Shown one piece after another: positions 15,565-24,234 of a stretch of DNA of 40,334 bases. The position numbers and the translations under genes are program-made. Source of the stretch: Sedimenticola sp. Lineage in GTDB: Bacteria > Pseudomonadota > Gammaproteobacteria > Chromatiales > Chromatiaceae. Position 1 is the first letter of the stretch. Each line of letters opens with the position of its first letter. The notes under the pieces were generated by a model. That model searched no databases. It saw nothing but the letters and a program-made list of their open reading frames with translations, and was not told the DNA's origin. The stretch is from assembly GCA_026985055.1 (NCBI GenBank), contig JALSQZ010000148.1, positions 1 through 40,334 on the forward strand, in the 5' to 3' direction.

Positions 15565-16335
15565 TCAGTCGGTCTCTTCTTCCTTGCGCAGGGTCAGCAC
15601 TTCGTGGCCGGTATCCGTTACCAGGATGGTGTGTTCCCACTGGGCGGAGAGTTTGCGATCCCGGGTGACCACGGTCCAGCCATCACCCAGCTGTTTCACT
15701 TCTTTCCTGCCGGCATTGACCATGGGTTCGATGGTGAAGATCATGCCCGGCCGGATTTCCGCGCCACTGCCTTTCTTGCCAAAATGCAGCACCTGGGGCT
15801 CTTCGTGGAAACCCCGGCCGATACCATGGCCGCAATACTCCCTGACCACCGAATAATGATTGGCTTCTACGAAACGCTGTATGGCGTGGCCTATGTTGCC
15901 AAAATGCGCGCCGGGACGGACAACCTCTATGCCTTTCCACATCGCCTCCCGGGTGATGTCGCACAGGCGCCTGGCGAGTATGCTGGGCTTGCCCACGCAG
16001 AACATCTTGCTTGTGTCTCCGTGCCAGCCGTCCTTGATCACGGTGATATCGATATTGATGATATCGCCGTTCTTCAGCACCTTGTCGCCTGGTATGCCAT
16101 GACACACCTGATGATTCACCGAAGTGCAGATGGATTTGGGAAAGCCGTGGTAGTTCAGCGGGGCGGGGACAGCCTGTTGCTCGTTCACGATGTAGTCGTG
16201 ACAGATGCGATCCAGTTCGTCCGTGCTGATGCCGGCCTGGACATGAGGCTCAATCATTTCCAGCACTTCCGCCGCCAGGCGTCCCGCAACACGCATTTTC
16301 TCGATTTCTTCGGGCGTTTTTATGATGATGGCCAT
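15565..16335 (-). CDS. map: Methionine aminopeptidase type I
   Basis: Map removes the initiator methionine from nascent proteins and is essential. The 256-aa product shows the five metal ligands of the pita-bread fold: D in INIDITVIKDGWHGDTS (two aspartates), H in GHGIGRGFHEEP, E in IEPMVN and E in WEHTILVT. CTSVNHQVCHGIP holds the substrate-binding histidine. I chose ATG 16335 because it gives MAIIIKTPEEIEKMR, the family N-terminus, with AGGGAA upstream. The open frame continues to 16449 without family support. It is divergent from rpsB, as in E. coli, and continues into glnD. Confidence 0.97.
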   Translation of the reverse strand: MAIIIKTPEEIEKMRVAGRLAAEVLEMIEPHVQAGISTDELDRICHDYIVNEQQAVPAPLNYHGFPKSICTSVNHQVCHGIPGDKVLKNGDIINIDITVIKDGWHGDTSKMFCVGKPSILARRLCDITREAMWKGIEVVRPGAHFGNIGHAIQRFVEANHYSVVREYCGHGIGRGFHEEPQVLHFGKKGSGAEIRPGMIFTIEPMVNAGRKEVKQLGDGWTVVTRDRKLSAQWEHTILVTDTGHEVLTLRKEEETD

Positions 16336-16373
16336 GGATTCCCTGGGTTTGCGGGGCGGAATTGCCCGGAAAT

Positions 16374-16402
16374 TTGGTGAATTGAGCCGGTTATGGTATA
16401 AA
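16374..16402 (+). promoter_or_regulatory. Likely sigma-70 promoter of rpsB-tsf
   Basis: A -35 box TTGGTG (16374-16379) and a -10 box TATAAA (16397-16402) are separated by exactly 17 nt in the map/rpsB divergent gap. TG precedes the -10 closely. The predicted start near 16409 gives a leader of about 130 nt. Confidence 0.6.
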
Positions 16403-16408
16403 ACGCGC

Positions 16409-16541
16409 CGCCAAACGGCAAATACACACGCAATCCCGGTATGACGCACGCTATGGGTGTTGCCTGAACCGGCTTTCGATTCAGGTGATTAGTGTGCCAG
16501 AGATTGCGGAGGCTTAACCCTTACAATTGAAGGTATAAACA
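16409..16541 (+). promoter_or_regulatory. rpsB leader, candidate S2 autoregulatory RNA
   Basis: This 133-nt untranslated leader contains the hairpin CCTGAA/TTCAGG (16463-16485) and ends with GAAGG (16529-16533) before ATG 16542. In gammaproteobacteria the rpsB 5' UTR is known to be conserved and to mediate repression by S2. The length and position fit, but I cannot align it to the known motif without a search. Confidence 0.45.
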
Positions 16542-17297
16542 ATGAGTAATGTATCCATGCGCCAGATGCTGGAAGCAGGCGTACACTTTGGTCACCAGAC
16601 CCGCTACTGGAACCCGAAGATGGCTCCCTACATCTTTGGCCAGCGTAACAAGATCCACATCATCAACCTGGAAAAGTCCCTTCCCCTGTTCAACGACGCC
16701 ATGAATTTCATTGGCAAACTGGCCGCCAACGGCGGGCGGGTACTGTTTGTCGGCACCAAGCGCGCCGCGAGCAATGTGATAAGGGAAGAGGCCGAGCGTT
16801 GCGGCATGCCCTATGTCAACCACCGCTGGCTGGGCGGCATGCTAACCAACTACAAGACCATCAAGTTGTCCATCAACAAGCTCAAGGAACTCGAAACCAT
16901 GGCCGCCGATGGTTCCCTGGAGCAGAAATTCAACAAGAAGGAAGCCCTGGGCCTGAAACGTCAGCAGGAAAAGCTGGAGCGCAGTGTGGGCGGCATCAAG
17001 AACATGCGCGGAATTCCCGACGCCATGTTCGTGGTTGATACCGGCCATGAAGATATCGCCGTGGCTGAAGCCCGCAAGCTGGGCATTCCGGTCATCGGGG
17101 TGGTGGATACCAACAATGACCCCGATCTGGTGGATTACGTCATCCCCGGCAACGACGACGCCATCCGTGCAATTCAATTGTATGTTCAGGGCGCGTCGGC
17201 CGCGATCCTGGAAGGCCGCGCCGTAGCCGCCCAGTCGGTGGCTGCCGAGGAAGCGCCCGAGGAATCGTCTGAAGAAGAAGCCGCTTCCGAAGGCTGA
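16542..17297 (+). CDS. rpsB: 30S ribosomal protein uS2
   Basis: Protein uS2 bridges the head and body of the 30S subunit and is needed for bS1 binding. The 251-aa product opens [20 protein letters not shown] and contains [24 protein letters not shown] and [14 protein letters not shown], the standard S2 signatures. The acidic, Ala/Glu-rich tail ([16 protein letters not shown]) is a common variable extension. It is first in the rpsB-tsf transcript, with its own promoter and leader; a GC-rich hairpin separates it from tsf. Confidence 0.98.
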   Translation: MSNVSMRQMLEAGVHFGHQTRYWNPKMAPYIFGQRNKIHIINLEKSLPLFNDAMNFIGKLAANGGRVLFVGTKRAASNVIREEAERCGMPYVNHRWLGGMLTNYKTIKLSINKLKELETMAADGSLEQKFNKKEALGLKRQQEKLERSVGGIKNMRGIPDAMFVVDTGHEDIAVAEARKLGIPVIGVVDTNNDPDLVDYVIPGNDDAIRAIQLYVQGASAAILEGRAVAAQSVAAEEAPEESSEEEAASEG

Positions 17298-17317
17298 TAT
17301 CAGGGGCACGAAATATT

Positions 17318-17358
17318 CCCCTGCCCGGCGGTTGCGGGGCAGGGGTGTTGTATTTTTT
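17318..17358 (+). terminator. Attenuator/terminator between rpsB and tsf
   Basis: The perfect 9-bp GC-rich stem CCCCTGCCC (17318-17326) / GGGCAGGGG (17337-17345) has a 10-nt loop. It is followed by TGTTGTA and six Ts (17353-17358). The T-run starts 7 nt after the stem, so termination is probably partial. This would set a higher rpsB than tsf transcript level, as reported for the E. coli operon. Confidence 0.65.
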
Positions 17359-17405
17359 GGCGGACGGGTATTCCCTCCGCGTGAAACTAAAGAGCGAGGA
17401 ACACC

Positions 17406-18290
17406 ATGGCAATTACAGCAGCTTTGGTAAAAGAATTGCGCGAGCGCACTGGCGCCGGCATGATGGAGTGCAAGAAAGCACTGGTAGAAACCGATGGCGA
17501 CATCGAACTGGCTATCGAAAACATGCGCAAATCCGGTCAGGCGAAAGCCGCCAAGAAGGCAGGCCGCATCGCCGCCGAAGGCGTGATCGTGATCAAGGCC
17601 AGCGACGATGGCAAAAAAGTCGCCATGGCTGAAGTCAACTGTGAGACCGATTTCGTGGCCAAGGATGAAAACTTCCTGTCCTTTGCCAATGCGGTTGTCG
17701 AGCGGGTGCTGGGCAGCGATGTGGCGGATGTGGAAGCCCTGAATGCCATGCCTTTGCACGAAGGCGAGGAGACCACGGTAGAAGAAGCCCGCCAGGCGCT
17801 GGTTTCAAAGATTGGCGAGAACATGAGCGTACGCCGTTTCGTACGCATGGATACCGATGGCCAGATTGCCAATTATCGCCATGGCGTGCGCATTGGCGTA
17901 CTCGTGGATCTGGCGGGCGGTGACGAAGAGCTGGGTCGTGATCTGGCCATGCATATCGCCGCAAGCAACCCCATCTGCGTGGAAGAGAAAGATGTGCCCG
18001 AGGCGCTGCTGGCCAAGGAAAAGGAGATCATCGAAGCCCAGGCCAAAGAGAGCGGCAAGCCGGACAACATCATCGAGAAGATGGTCGAAGGCCGTCTGCG
18101 CAAGTATCTGTCCGAGGTGACGCTTACCGGTCAGCCATTTGTCAAGGATCCGGACACCACCGTGGGCAAACTGCTGAAAAGCAAGGATGCCAGCGTCAAC
18201 CGCTTCGTGCGTTTCGAGGTGGGTGAAGGCATAGAGAAAAAGCAGGAGAACTTTGCCGAGGAAGTAGCGGCGCAGATGCGGGGTCAGTAA
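17406..18290 (+). CDS. tsf: Elongation factor Ts
   Basis: EF-Ts is the nucleotide-exchange factor that recycles EF-Tu-GDP. The 294-aa product contains the N-terminal UBA-like domain ([19 protein letters not shown]), the signature [12 protein letters not shown], the coiled-coil region and the C-terminal module ([15 protein letters not shown]), all typical. AGAGCGAGGA lies about 7 nt before the ATG. It is the second gene of the rpsB operon; its 3' UTR would carry five-hairpin repeat A before the intrinsic terminator at 18465-18498. Confidence 0.98.
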   Translation: MAITAALVKELRERTGAGMMECKKALVETDGDIELAIENMRKSGQAKAAKKAGRIAAEGVIVIKASDDGKKVAMAEVNCETDFVAKDENFLSFANAVVERVLGSDVADVEALNAMPLHEGEETTVEEARQALVSKIGENMSVRRFVRMDTDGQIANYRHGVRIGVLVDLAGGDEELGRDLAMHIAASNPICVEEKDVPEALLAKEKEIIEAQAKESGKPDNIIEKMVEGRLRKYLSEVTLTGQPFVKDPDTTVGKLLKSKDASVNRFVRFEVGEGIEKKQENFAEEVAAQMRGQ

Positions 18291-18305
18291 GCCCGTTCTG
18301 CTTGA

Positions 18306-18456
18306 GGGGATCTCGAAAAATTCCTTCCATGGAATTTTTCTTGTCGCAAAGAGCAAAGACGATTTCCTCTTTGCTCACATTTTCAATCACTTGTGGTGAT
18401 TGAAAATGGTGGGACATCCCTGTCCCACTCGGGCATCTCGATTTTTCGAGATGCCC
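18306..18456 (+). repeat. Five-hairpin repeat, copy A (subtype 1)
   Basis: This is a 151-bp element 15 bp after the tsf stop. H1 is GAAAAATTCC/GGAATTTTTC (18315-18340). H2 is GCAAAGAG/CTCTTTGC (18346-18374) with a 13-nt loop. H3 is CATTTTCAATCAC/GTGATTGAAAATG (18378-18408), 13 bp perfect. H4 is GTGGGACA/TGTCCCAC (18409-18428) with loop TCCC. H5 is GGGCATCTCGA/TCGAGATGCCC (18431-18456). The ends also form an inverted repeat, GGGGATCTCGAAAAAT versus GGGCATCTCGAAAAAT. It matches copy B in reverse complement with about nine differences. Confidence 0.92.
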
Positions 18457-18464
18457 TTGAAATC

Positions 18465-18498
18465 AAGGCGCGTGGGGTTGACCCTGCGCGCCTTTTTT
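18465..18498 (+). terminator. Intrinsic terminator of rpsB-tsf
   Basis: The stem AAGGCGCG (18465-18472) / CGCGCCTT (18487-18494) leads directly into a run of Ts (18493-18498). It lies 9 bp after five-hairpin repeat A, and is a well-formed Rho-independent terminator. Confidence 0.88.
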
Positions 18499-18527
18499 CA
18501 TGTTTCGGGAAAAGGCTTCGTCCGCGC

Positions 18528-18655
18528 CTAGCCCGCATGTTGCACCGGATAGCATGACAGGTACGAACTGTATCCAGCATAATCGTCACGCAACATGCTG
18601 TGATTCACGGTAAAAAACCCACATTTTGCGCGTTCTGGTGAAATATGCGGGCTAG
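18528..18655 (+). mobile_element. Dispersed repeat R, copy 2, with terminal inverted repeats
   Basis: This 128-bp element starts CTAGCCCGCAT (18528-18538) and ends ATGCGGGCTAG (18645-18655), an 11-bp perfect inverted repeat. The similarity continues inward for about ten more bases with mismatches (TTGCACCGGA against TTTCACCAGAA). Inner sequence 18544-18655 is about 94% identical to 73-184. No clear target duplication is seen. It carries no transposase gene, so it resembles a MITE or a solo transposon-end fragment. It lies between the tsf terminator and pyrH. Confidence 0.8.
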
Positions 18656-18754
18656 ACGGGGCAGACATTTCACTTTTTGCTACACAACCCCAATGGCTAT
18701 TGATACTATTCGTGTCCAGTTGTTTTCTCACAAACATATGAGAGTTGTGAAACC

Positions 18755-19489
18755 ATGCCGGATGGTGAGCTAGCGTATCGCAGAGTGCTGCTGAAACTCA
18801 GTGGCGAGGCCCTCATGGGCAGTGGGGACTTTGGTATCGATCCCCAGGTCATGGAACGCATGGCGGGAGAAATCGCCGCCCTGGTGAACAAAGGGCATGA
18901 ATTGGCTCTGGTGATCGGCGGCGGGAACATTTTTCGCGGCGCCGGACTTGCCGGTGGCGGCATGGATCGGGTGACCGGCGATCACATGGGCATGCTGGCC
19001 ACGGTAATCAATTCCCTGGCCATGGGAGACGCCTTGCGCAAGCAGGGAGTGGATGCACGGGTGCTTTCTTCCCTGGACATGGATCAGGTGTGTGAACCCT
19101 ATGCCCGTTATCGGGCCATGGAGCATCTGGATCAGGGGCGAGTGGTGATTCTTTCCGCCGGAACCGGCAATCCCTTTTTCACCACGGACTCCGCAGCCAG
19201 TTTGCGCGCCATTGAAATCAAGGCGGATCTGCTGATCAAGGCCACCAAGGTCGATGGCGTCTATTCCGCTGATCCGATGAAGGATGACAACGCGGTGTTC
19301 TATCCGCGCCTCGATTATGACAAGGCGCTGGCGGACAAGCTGGCGGTAATGGATGCCACGGCCCTGATCCTTTGCCGGGATCACGATCTGTCCCTGCGGG
19401 TGATGAACATCAACCAGGCAGGCGCGCTGGCCCGTTTGCTGGCGGGTGAAGACATTGGAACACTGGTTAGTACCGGAGAACATGAATGA
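18755..19489 (+). CDS. pyrH: UMP kinase
   Basis: PyrH phosphorylates UMP to UDP and belongs to the amino-acid-kinase fold. The 244-aa product has [39 protein letters not shown] (allosteric and effector region), [16 protein letters not shown] (ATP site) and [13 protein letters not shown], all diagnostic. Start ATG 18755 has a weak Shine-Dalgarno and follows TCTCACAAACATATGAGAG, a small imperfect palindrome. It begins a new transcript after the tsf terminator, and its last 4 nt overlap frr. Repeat R copy 2 sits 100 bp upstream. Confidence 0.97.
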   Translation: MPDGELAYRRVLLKLSGEALMGSGDFGIDPQVMERMAGEIAALVNKGHELALVIGGGNIFRGAGLAGGGMDRVTGDHMGMLATVINSLAMGDALRKQGVDARVLSSLDMDQVCEPYARYRAMEHLDQGRVVILSAGTGNPFFTTDSAASLRAIEIKADLLIKATKVDGVYSADPMKDDNAVFYPRLDYDKALADKLAVMDATALILCRDHDLSLRVMNINQAGALARLLAGEDIGTLVSTGEHE

Positions 19490-20043
19490 TTGACGATATC
19501 AAGAAGGATGCTGCCGAGCGCATGGACAAGACAGTCAAGGCGCTGCAGGATTCCCTGGCCAAGGTCCGTACCGGGCGCGCCCACCCCAGTCTTCTGGATC
19601 ATCTGAGCGTATCCTATTACGGAGCAGATACACCGTTGAGGCAGGTTGCCAATATCAATGTGGAAGATGCGCGTACCCTGACCATCCAGCCTTTCGAACA
19701 ATCCATGGTCAAGGCGGTGGAAAAGGCCATCATGGAGTCGGATCTGGGATTGAATCCCAATACTGCGGGAACGGTGATCCGGGTACCCATGCCTCCGTTG
19801 ACGGAAGAGCGTCGCCGTGATCTGACCCGGGTAGTGCGTCAGGAAGGGGAACAGGCCAAGGTGGCGATCCGCAACATTCGCCGCGACGCCAATGGTGACC
19901 TCAAGGATCTGGTAAAGGAAAAGCTCATCACCGAAGACGACGAACGCCGTGGCCAGGAAATCATCCAGAAACTCACCGACCAGCATGTAAAGGAAATCGA
20001 TGATCTGCTGGAAGCCAAGGAAAAGGACCTGATGGCAGTCTAG
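19486..20043 (+). CDS. frr: Ribosome recycling factor
   Basis: RRF splits post-termination ribosomes together with EF-G. The 185-aa product has the expected length and text: [24 protein letters not shown], the domain II region ([11 protein letters not shown] to [13 protein letters not shown]), and the long helix ending [23 protein letters not shown]. The start codon overlaps the pyrH stop as ATGA, indicating translational coupling. It is followed 3 nt later by uppS. Confidence 0.98.
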   Translation: MIDDIKKDAAERMDKTVKALQDSLAKVRTGRAHPSLLDHLSVSYYGADTPLRQVANINVEDARTLTIQPFEQSMVKAVEKAIMESDLGLNPNTAGTVIRVPMPPLTEERRRDLTRVVRQEGEQAKVAIRNIRRDANGDLKDLVKEKLITEDDERRGQEIIQKLTDQHVKEIDDLLEAKEKDLMAV

Positions 20044-20046
20044 CCC

Positions 20047-20793
20047 ATGCCATCTCAGGAAAAACCAGGGGGCAGGATGCCCACGCATGTGGCCATCATC
20101 ATGGATGGCAATGGCCGCTGGGCGCAAAATCGAGGCAAGCCGCGCCATGCCGGACATCGTGCGGGTGTGGAGACCGTTCGTGAAGTCATGGAGATATGTG
20201 GCCGCCAGGGAGTGCGAATCCTGACCCTGTTCGCCTTCTCCAGTGAAAACTGGCGGCGACCCAAGAAAGAGGTGAAAATGCTCATGGAGCTGTTTTTCAC
20301 CGCCCTGAATCGTGAAGTGCGGCGTTTGAAGAAACGCAATGTGCGCCTGCGTGTCATTGGCGATACCAGCGCATTTTCCTCCAAGTTGCAGAAGCTCATT
20401 GCAGAAAGTGAGCGTATCACCCGTGACAACGACGGATTGCTGCTGCAAATCGCGGCCAATTACGGAGGCCGCTGGGACATGACCCAGGCCGCCCGCAAGC
20501 TGGCCGAACAGGTGGCGGCCGGTGAGCTTCAGCCGGAAAAGATCAGCGAAGAAACCCTCGCGGCCCGCCTGTCTTTCCCCGATGTGCCTGATCCGGATCT
20601 GTTCATTCGTACCGGTGGTGAAATGCGCATCAGCAATTTTCTGCTCTGGCAATTGGCCTACACGGAACTGTGGTTCTGCGACACCCTCTGGCCCGATTTT
20701 GGTGAAAAGGAATTGCTTCAGGCTTTCGCGGACTATTCGCGGCGCCAGCGTCGTTTTGGCAAGATTGCCGAACAGGTGGAAGGAGAATGCTGA
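20047..20793 (+). CDS. uppS: Undecaprenyl diphosphate synthase
   Basis: This cis-prenyltransferase condenses eight isopentenyl diphosphates onto farnesyl diphosphate to make the C55 carrier lipid for peptidoglycan and O-antigen. The 248-aa product has the catalytic-aspartate motif IIMDGNGRWAQNRG, RHAGHRAG, TLFAFSSENWRRP, and the C-terminal DLFIRTGGEMRISNFLLWQ. Length and motifs are standard. The start ATG 20047 comes 3 nt after frr; an internal ATG at residue 11 is possible because homology begins there. It overlaps cdsA by 7 nt. Confidence 0.97.
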   Translation: MPSQEKPGGRMPTHVAIIMDGNGRWAQNRGKPRHAGHRAGVETVREVMEICGRQGVRILTLFAFSSENWRRPKKEVKMLMELFFTALNREVRRLKKRNVRLRVIGDTSAFSSKLQKLIAESERITRDNDGLLLQIAANYGGRWDMTQAARKLAEQVAAGELQPEKISEETLAARLSFPDVPDPDLFIRTGGEMRISNFLLWQLAYTELWFCDTLWPDFGEKELLQAFADYSRRQRRFGKIAEQVEGEC

Positions 20794-21608
20794 AGGCCCG
20801 CCTGTTGACCGCCCTGGTGCTCGTGCCTCTGGTTTTCTGGGGCGTACTGGGACTGTCCAATCAGTGGTTTGCCGTGATTCTTGGCCTGGTAGTGCTGGGG
20901 GCCGTCTGGGAACTGGGAAATCTTTGTGGCCTGGCAAAGCTTTTGTCACGTCTGCTGCTTGTGGCTGTCGGCATTGCTTTGTTGTGGCTGGCTTTCGAGG
21001 CGAGATACAGCGGCTGGGCATCCGGGCTGATCCAGGCTCTTGCCCTTGGCTGGCTGATCAATCTGCTGCTGTTGCTTTCCGGAAAAATAGTGCCCAGGGA
21101 GAAAAAATCCTTCCGTCCCCTGTTTCTTTTGACCGGGTTGCTGGCCCTGGTCGCGGTCTGGATGGCGCTGGTGCGCCTGCATGGAATGGCTGATCACGGG
21201 CCTCGGCTGATGATGTTCTTTCTGTTGCTCATCTGGGTAGCCGATTCGGGCGCGTATTTTGCGGGACGGAAATTCGGGCGGCGCAAGCTGGCGCCGCATA
21301 TCAGCCCCGGGAAGACGGTTGAAGGGGTGGCGGGGGCGCTCACTGGCGGTCTGGTCTGCGCCCTGATTCTGGCCTGGTTGCAATGGCTGCCTCTGTCCTG
21401 GTGGCTGCTGGTGGAGATTTGCGTCAGTACGGTGCTGGTCTCTGTGGGCGGTGATCTGTGGGAAAGCGTACTCAAACGGGAAAGAGGCGTGAAGGATAGT
21501 GGCAACATTCTTCCCGGTCATGGCGGTGTCCTGGATCGCATAGACAGCCAGATTGCCGCCGGCCCCTGGTTTGTCGCTTCCCTGATGGCGGCGGGAGTGT
21601 CCCTGTGA
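20787..21608 (+). CDS. cdsA: Phosphatidate cytidylyltransferase
   Basis: CdsA makes CDP-diacylglycerol from phosphatidate and CTP, the branch point of phospholipid synthesis, in the inner membrane. The 273-aa product has about seven to eight hydrophobic helices and the family signature near its C-terminus: [20 protein letters not shown] followed by [29 protein letters not shown] is also typical. It overlaps uppS by 7 nt and dxr by 4 nt, so the genes are translated as a coupled chain. Confidence 0.96.
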   Translation: MLKARLLTALVLVPLVFWGVLGLSNQWFAVILGLVVLGAVWELGNLCGLAKLLSRLLLVAVGIALLWLAFEARYSGWASGLIQALALGWLINLLLLLSGKIVPREKKSFRPLFLLTGLLALVAVWMALVRLHGMADHGPRLMMFFLLLIWVADSGAYFAGRKFGRRKLAPHISPGKTVEGVAGALTGGLVCALILAWLQWLPLSWWLLVEICVSTVLVSVGGDLWESVLKRERGVKDSGNILPGHGGVLDRIDSQIAAGPWFVASLMAAGVSL

Positions 21609-22786
21609 TCGGGATCAGCATACTCGGCTCCACCGGCTCCATAGGGAAAAGCACCCTGGATGTGCTGGCGCGTCATCCGGATCGTTACCAGGTGGTTGCC
21701 CTGAGCGCCAATTCCGATGTGGATGGCATGTACCGGCAATGTCTGGCGCACAGGCCGCAGCTGGTGGCCATGGCGGATGAGGCCAGTGCCGAGGCGCTGG
21801 CCTCGCTGCTGGCCGATGAAGCAGGGGAAATCCATGTGCTCTCCGGCATCGCCGGACTAAAGGCGGTGGCCACCCACGAGTCCGCGGAACAGGTCATGGC
21901 GGCCATTGTCGGAGCCGCGGGTCTGGTTCCGGTGCTGGCTGCGGTGGAGGCAGGCAAGCGGATTCTGCTGGCGAACAAGGAAGCTTTGGTAGTGGCTGGC
22001 GGCTTGTTCATGGATGCGGTGCGCCGCCATGGTGTTACGGTGCTGCCCATCGACAGTGAACATAACGCAGTATTTCAGTGCATGCCCGAAGGATATGAAC
22101 AGGGACTGGATGGCAAGGGAGTACGGCGTATTCTCCTTACCGCTTCTGGTGGGCCTTTTCGTACCACGCCGGCGCAAGAGCTGGCGACGGTAACGCCGGA
22201 GCAGGCCTGTGCCCACCCGAACTGGGACATGGGACGCAAGATTTCCGTGGATTCAGCCACCATGATGAACAAGGGGCTGGAAGTCATCGAGGCTCACTGG
22301 TTGTTTGGCGCTGCGCCGGAACATATCCAGGTGGTCATCCATCCCCAGAGCGTGATTCATTCCATGGTGGAATATGTGGATGGCTCGGTTCTGGCCCAGT
22401 TGGGCAACCCCGACATGCGCACGCCGATCGCGCATGCCCTGGCCTGGCCGGAGCGCATCGATTCCGGCGTCGCCAGTCTGGATTTGTTCTCCGTGGCGCG
22501 GCTGGATTTCGAAAAACCCGATCTGGAACGTTTTCCCTGCCTGCGACTGGCTTTTCGCGCCATCGAGGAGGGCGGTAGCATGCCCGCGATACTCAATGCG
22601 GCCAATGAAGTGGCAGTAGCCGCCTTTCTCGACGGGCGCAGCGGGTTCATGGACATTCCGCGTGTGATCGAACAGACCATGGACAGCCTGCGGGGACAGC
22701 CGGCCGATAGCCTCAAGGTACTGCTGGAAGCGGATGCCCTGGCGCGGGAAACCGCGGAACGATTACTCACGCCAAAGGTCACATAG
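21605..22786 (+). CDS. dxr: 1-deoxy-D-xylulose-5-phosphate reductoisomerase
   Basis: Dxr (IspC) converts DXP to 2-C-methyl-D-erythritol 4-phosphate with NADPH, the committed step of the MEP isoprenoid pathway. The 393-aa product has the NADPH-binding [31 protein letters not shown], the metal/substrate motif [14 protein letters not shown], and SASGG-type [11 protein letters not shown] and [23 protein letters not shown]. It is placed beside uppS, which uses its downstream product. The start overlaps the cdsA stop by 4 nt. Confidence 0.97.
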   Translation: MIGISILGSTGSIGKSTLDVLARHPDRYQVVALSANSDVDGMYRQCLAHRPQLVAMADEASAEALASLLADEAGEIHVLSGIAGLKAVATHESAEQVMAAIVGAAGLVPVLAAVEAGKRILLANKEALVVAGGLFMDAVRRHGVTVLPIDSEHNAVFQCMPEGYEQGLDGKGVRRILLTASGGPFRTTPAQELATVTPEQACAHPNWDMGRKISVDSATMMNKGLEVIEAHWLFGAAPEHIQVVIHPQSVIHSMVEYVDGSVLAQLGNPDMRTPIAHALAWPERIDSGVASLDLFSVARLDFEKPDLERFPCLRLAFRAIEEGGSMPAILNAANEVAVAAFLDGRSGFMDIPRVIEQTMDSLRGQPADSLKVLLEADALARETAERLLTPKVT

Positions 22787-22789
22787 AGC

Positions 22790-24160
22790 ATGCTGGAAAC
22801 CCTCGCCAACAGTATCTTTGGCTTTATCCTGGCCATCGGCATCCTGGTCACCGTTCATGAATTCGGTCATTTCTGGGTGGCGCGCAAGCTTGGTGTAAAA
22901 GTGCTACGTTTTTCCATTGGATTTGGCAAGCCCTTGCTGACCTGGCATCGCAAGAATGATGATGCCGAGTACGTGCTTGCCGCCATCCCACTGGGCGGCT
23001 ATGTGAAAATGCTGGATGAGCGGGAAGGGGCGGTGCCGGAAGCGGAGGCGCATCGCGCCTTCAATCGTCAGCCCCTGTGGGTGCGCACCGCGGTAGTGCT
23101 GGCGGGTCCCATGTTCAATCTGATGTTTGCCGTGTTTCTGTTCTGGGCGGTGCTGGTGCTGGGCGAAACCGGGCTGAAGCCGGTCATAGGTGAAGTAGAA
23201 CCGGGGACGCCGGCTGCTGAAGCCGGTTTCACTCCCGGAGAACAGATTCTGAGCATCAATGGCCGGGAAACGCCCACCTGGGGACAGATGCTCTACCATT
23301 TTGCTTCCGCCGCGGCCAGTGGGGAAGCCATTGTCATGGACACCCGTGACCGGCAGGAGCGGACGCAGCAGAGAAAACTCGCCTTCGACGCCATTGGGGA
23401 CATGGCGGAAGTGAAAAACCCGCTCAAGGCATTGGGTATCACTCCGGAGTTTCCCGTGCTGCCGCCGGTGATCGGCAAGCTGTTGCCCGGTGAACCGGCG
23501 CAAAAAGCCGGCCTGCAAGTGGGTGACCGCATCCTCAAGGTCGATGGCCAGCCCTTGCGCAGCTGGACCGAATGGGTGGAAATGATTCAGGACAAGCCGC
23601 TGCAGCCCATGGGCCTGGAGATTGATCGCGGCGGCCAGCTGCTTGAGCTGGAACTGGTGCCGGCTGCTGTGGAAGGAGCCGATGGCAAGGTCATCGGGCG
23701 TATAGGCGCCGGTAATCAGCCCATGCCGGAACTTATGGAACCCTATCGGGTGGAATATGCCCTTGGACCCCTGGAAGCCGTGCCGGTTGCGCTGACGCGA
23801 ACCTGGGATTTTTCCCTGCTGACCCTGAAGGTGATGTGGCGCATCATCAGCGGTCAGGCCTCCCTGAAGAATCTTGGCGGACCGATAACCATGGCGGATG
23901 CGGCGGGCAGCGCGGTGAGTGCCGGTCTGGTGTCATTCGTGCGCCTGCTGGCCATTATCAGCGTAAGCCTGGGCGTATTCAACCTGTTGCCGATTCCGGT
24001 GCTGGATGGGGGGCACCTGTTTTATTTCCTCATCGAGGCAGTTACCGGAAAACCGCCGTCCGAGGATTTCATGTTGCGTGGTCAACAGATCGGCCTGGCC
24101 CTGTTGCTGAGCCTGATGGTGCTGGTGTTCTATCAGGATATTGCGCGTCTGGCGGGATAA
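22790..24160 (+). CDS. rseP: Site-2 protease RseP
   Basis: RseP cuts the anti-sigma factor RseA within the membrane to release sigma-E, and also clears signal-peptide remnants. The 456-aa product has the zinc site H23-E24-F-G-H27 (VTVHEFGH) in the first transmembrane helix, and the second motif LPIPVLDGGHLFYF near residue 400 in the third. Between them lie two tandem PDZ domains (EPGTPAAEAGFTPGEQILSI and LPGEPAQKAGLQVGDRILKV). Four transmembrane helices are evident. It lies 3 nt after dxr and 74 bp before bamA. Confidence 0.97.
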   Translation: MLETLANSIFGFILAIGILVTVHEFGHFWVARKLGVKVLRFSIGFGKPLLTWHRKNDDAEYVLAAIPLGGYVKMLDEREGAVPEAEAHRAFNRQPLWVRTAVVLAGPMFNLMFAVFLFWAVLVLGETGLKPVIGEVEPGTPAAEAGFTPGEQILSINGRETPTWGQMLYHFASAAASGEAIVMDTRDRQERTQQRKLAFDAIGDMAEVKNPLKALGITPEFPVLPPVIGKLLPGEPAQKAGLQVGDRILKVDGQPLRSWTEWVEMIQDKPLQPMGLEIDRGGQLLELELVPAAVEGADGKVIGRIGAGNQPMPELMEPYRVEYALGPLEAVPVALTRTWDFSLLTLKVMWRIISGQASLKNLGGPITMADAAGSAVSAGLVSFVRLLAIISVSLGVFNLLPIPVLDGGHLFYFLIEAVTGKPPSEDFMLRGQQIGLALLLSLMVLVFYQDIARLAG

Positions 24161-24189
24161 CCGGATGTGGGGCAATACAGCAGATGCGG

Positions 24190-24217
24190 GTGCAATTTCC
24201 CAGCCAGCGGATATAAT
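24190..24217 (+). promoter_or_regulatory. Candidate bamA promoter with perfect -10
   Basis: A consensus -10 TATAAT lies at 24212-24217; the -35 at the right distance (GTGCAA, 24190-24195, 16-nt spacer) is weak. The predicted start near 24224 would leave only about 11 nt before ATG 24235. No sigma-E consensus was seen here. Use is inferred. Confidence 0.45.
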
Positions 24218-24234
24218 ACCGCATCACAAAAACA

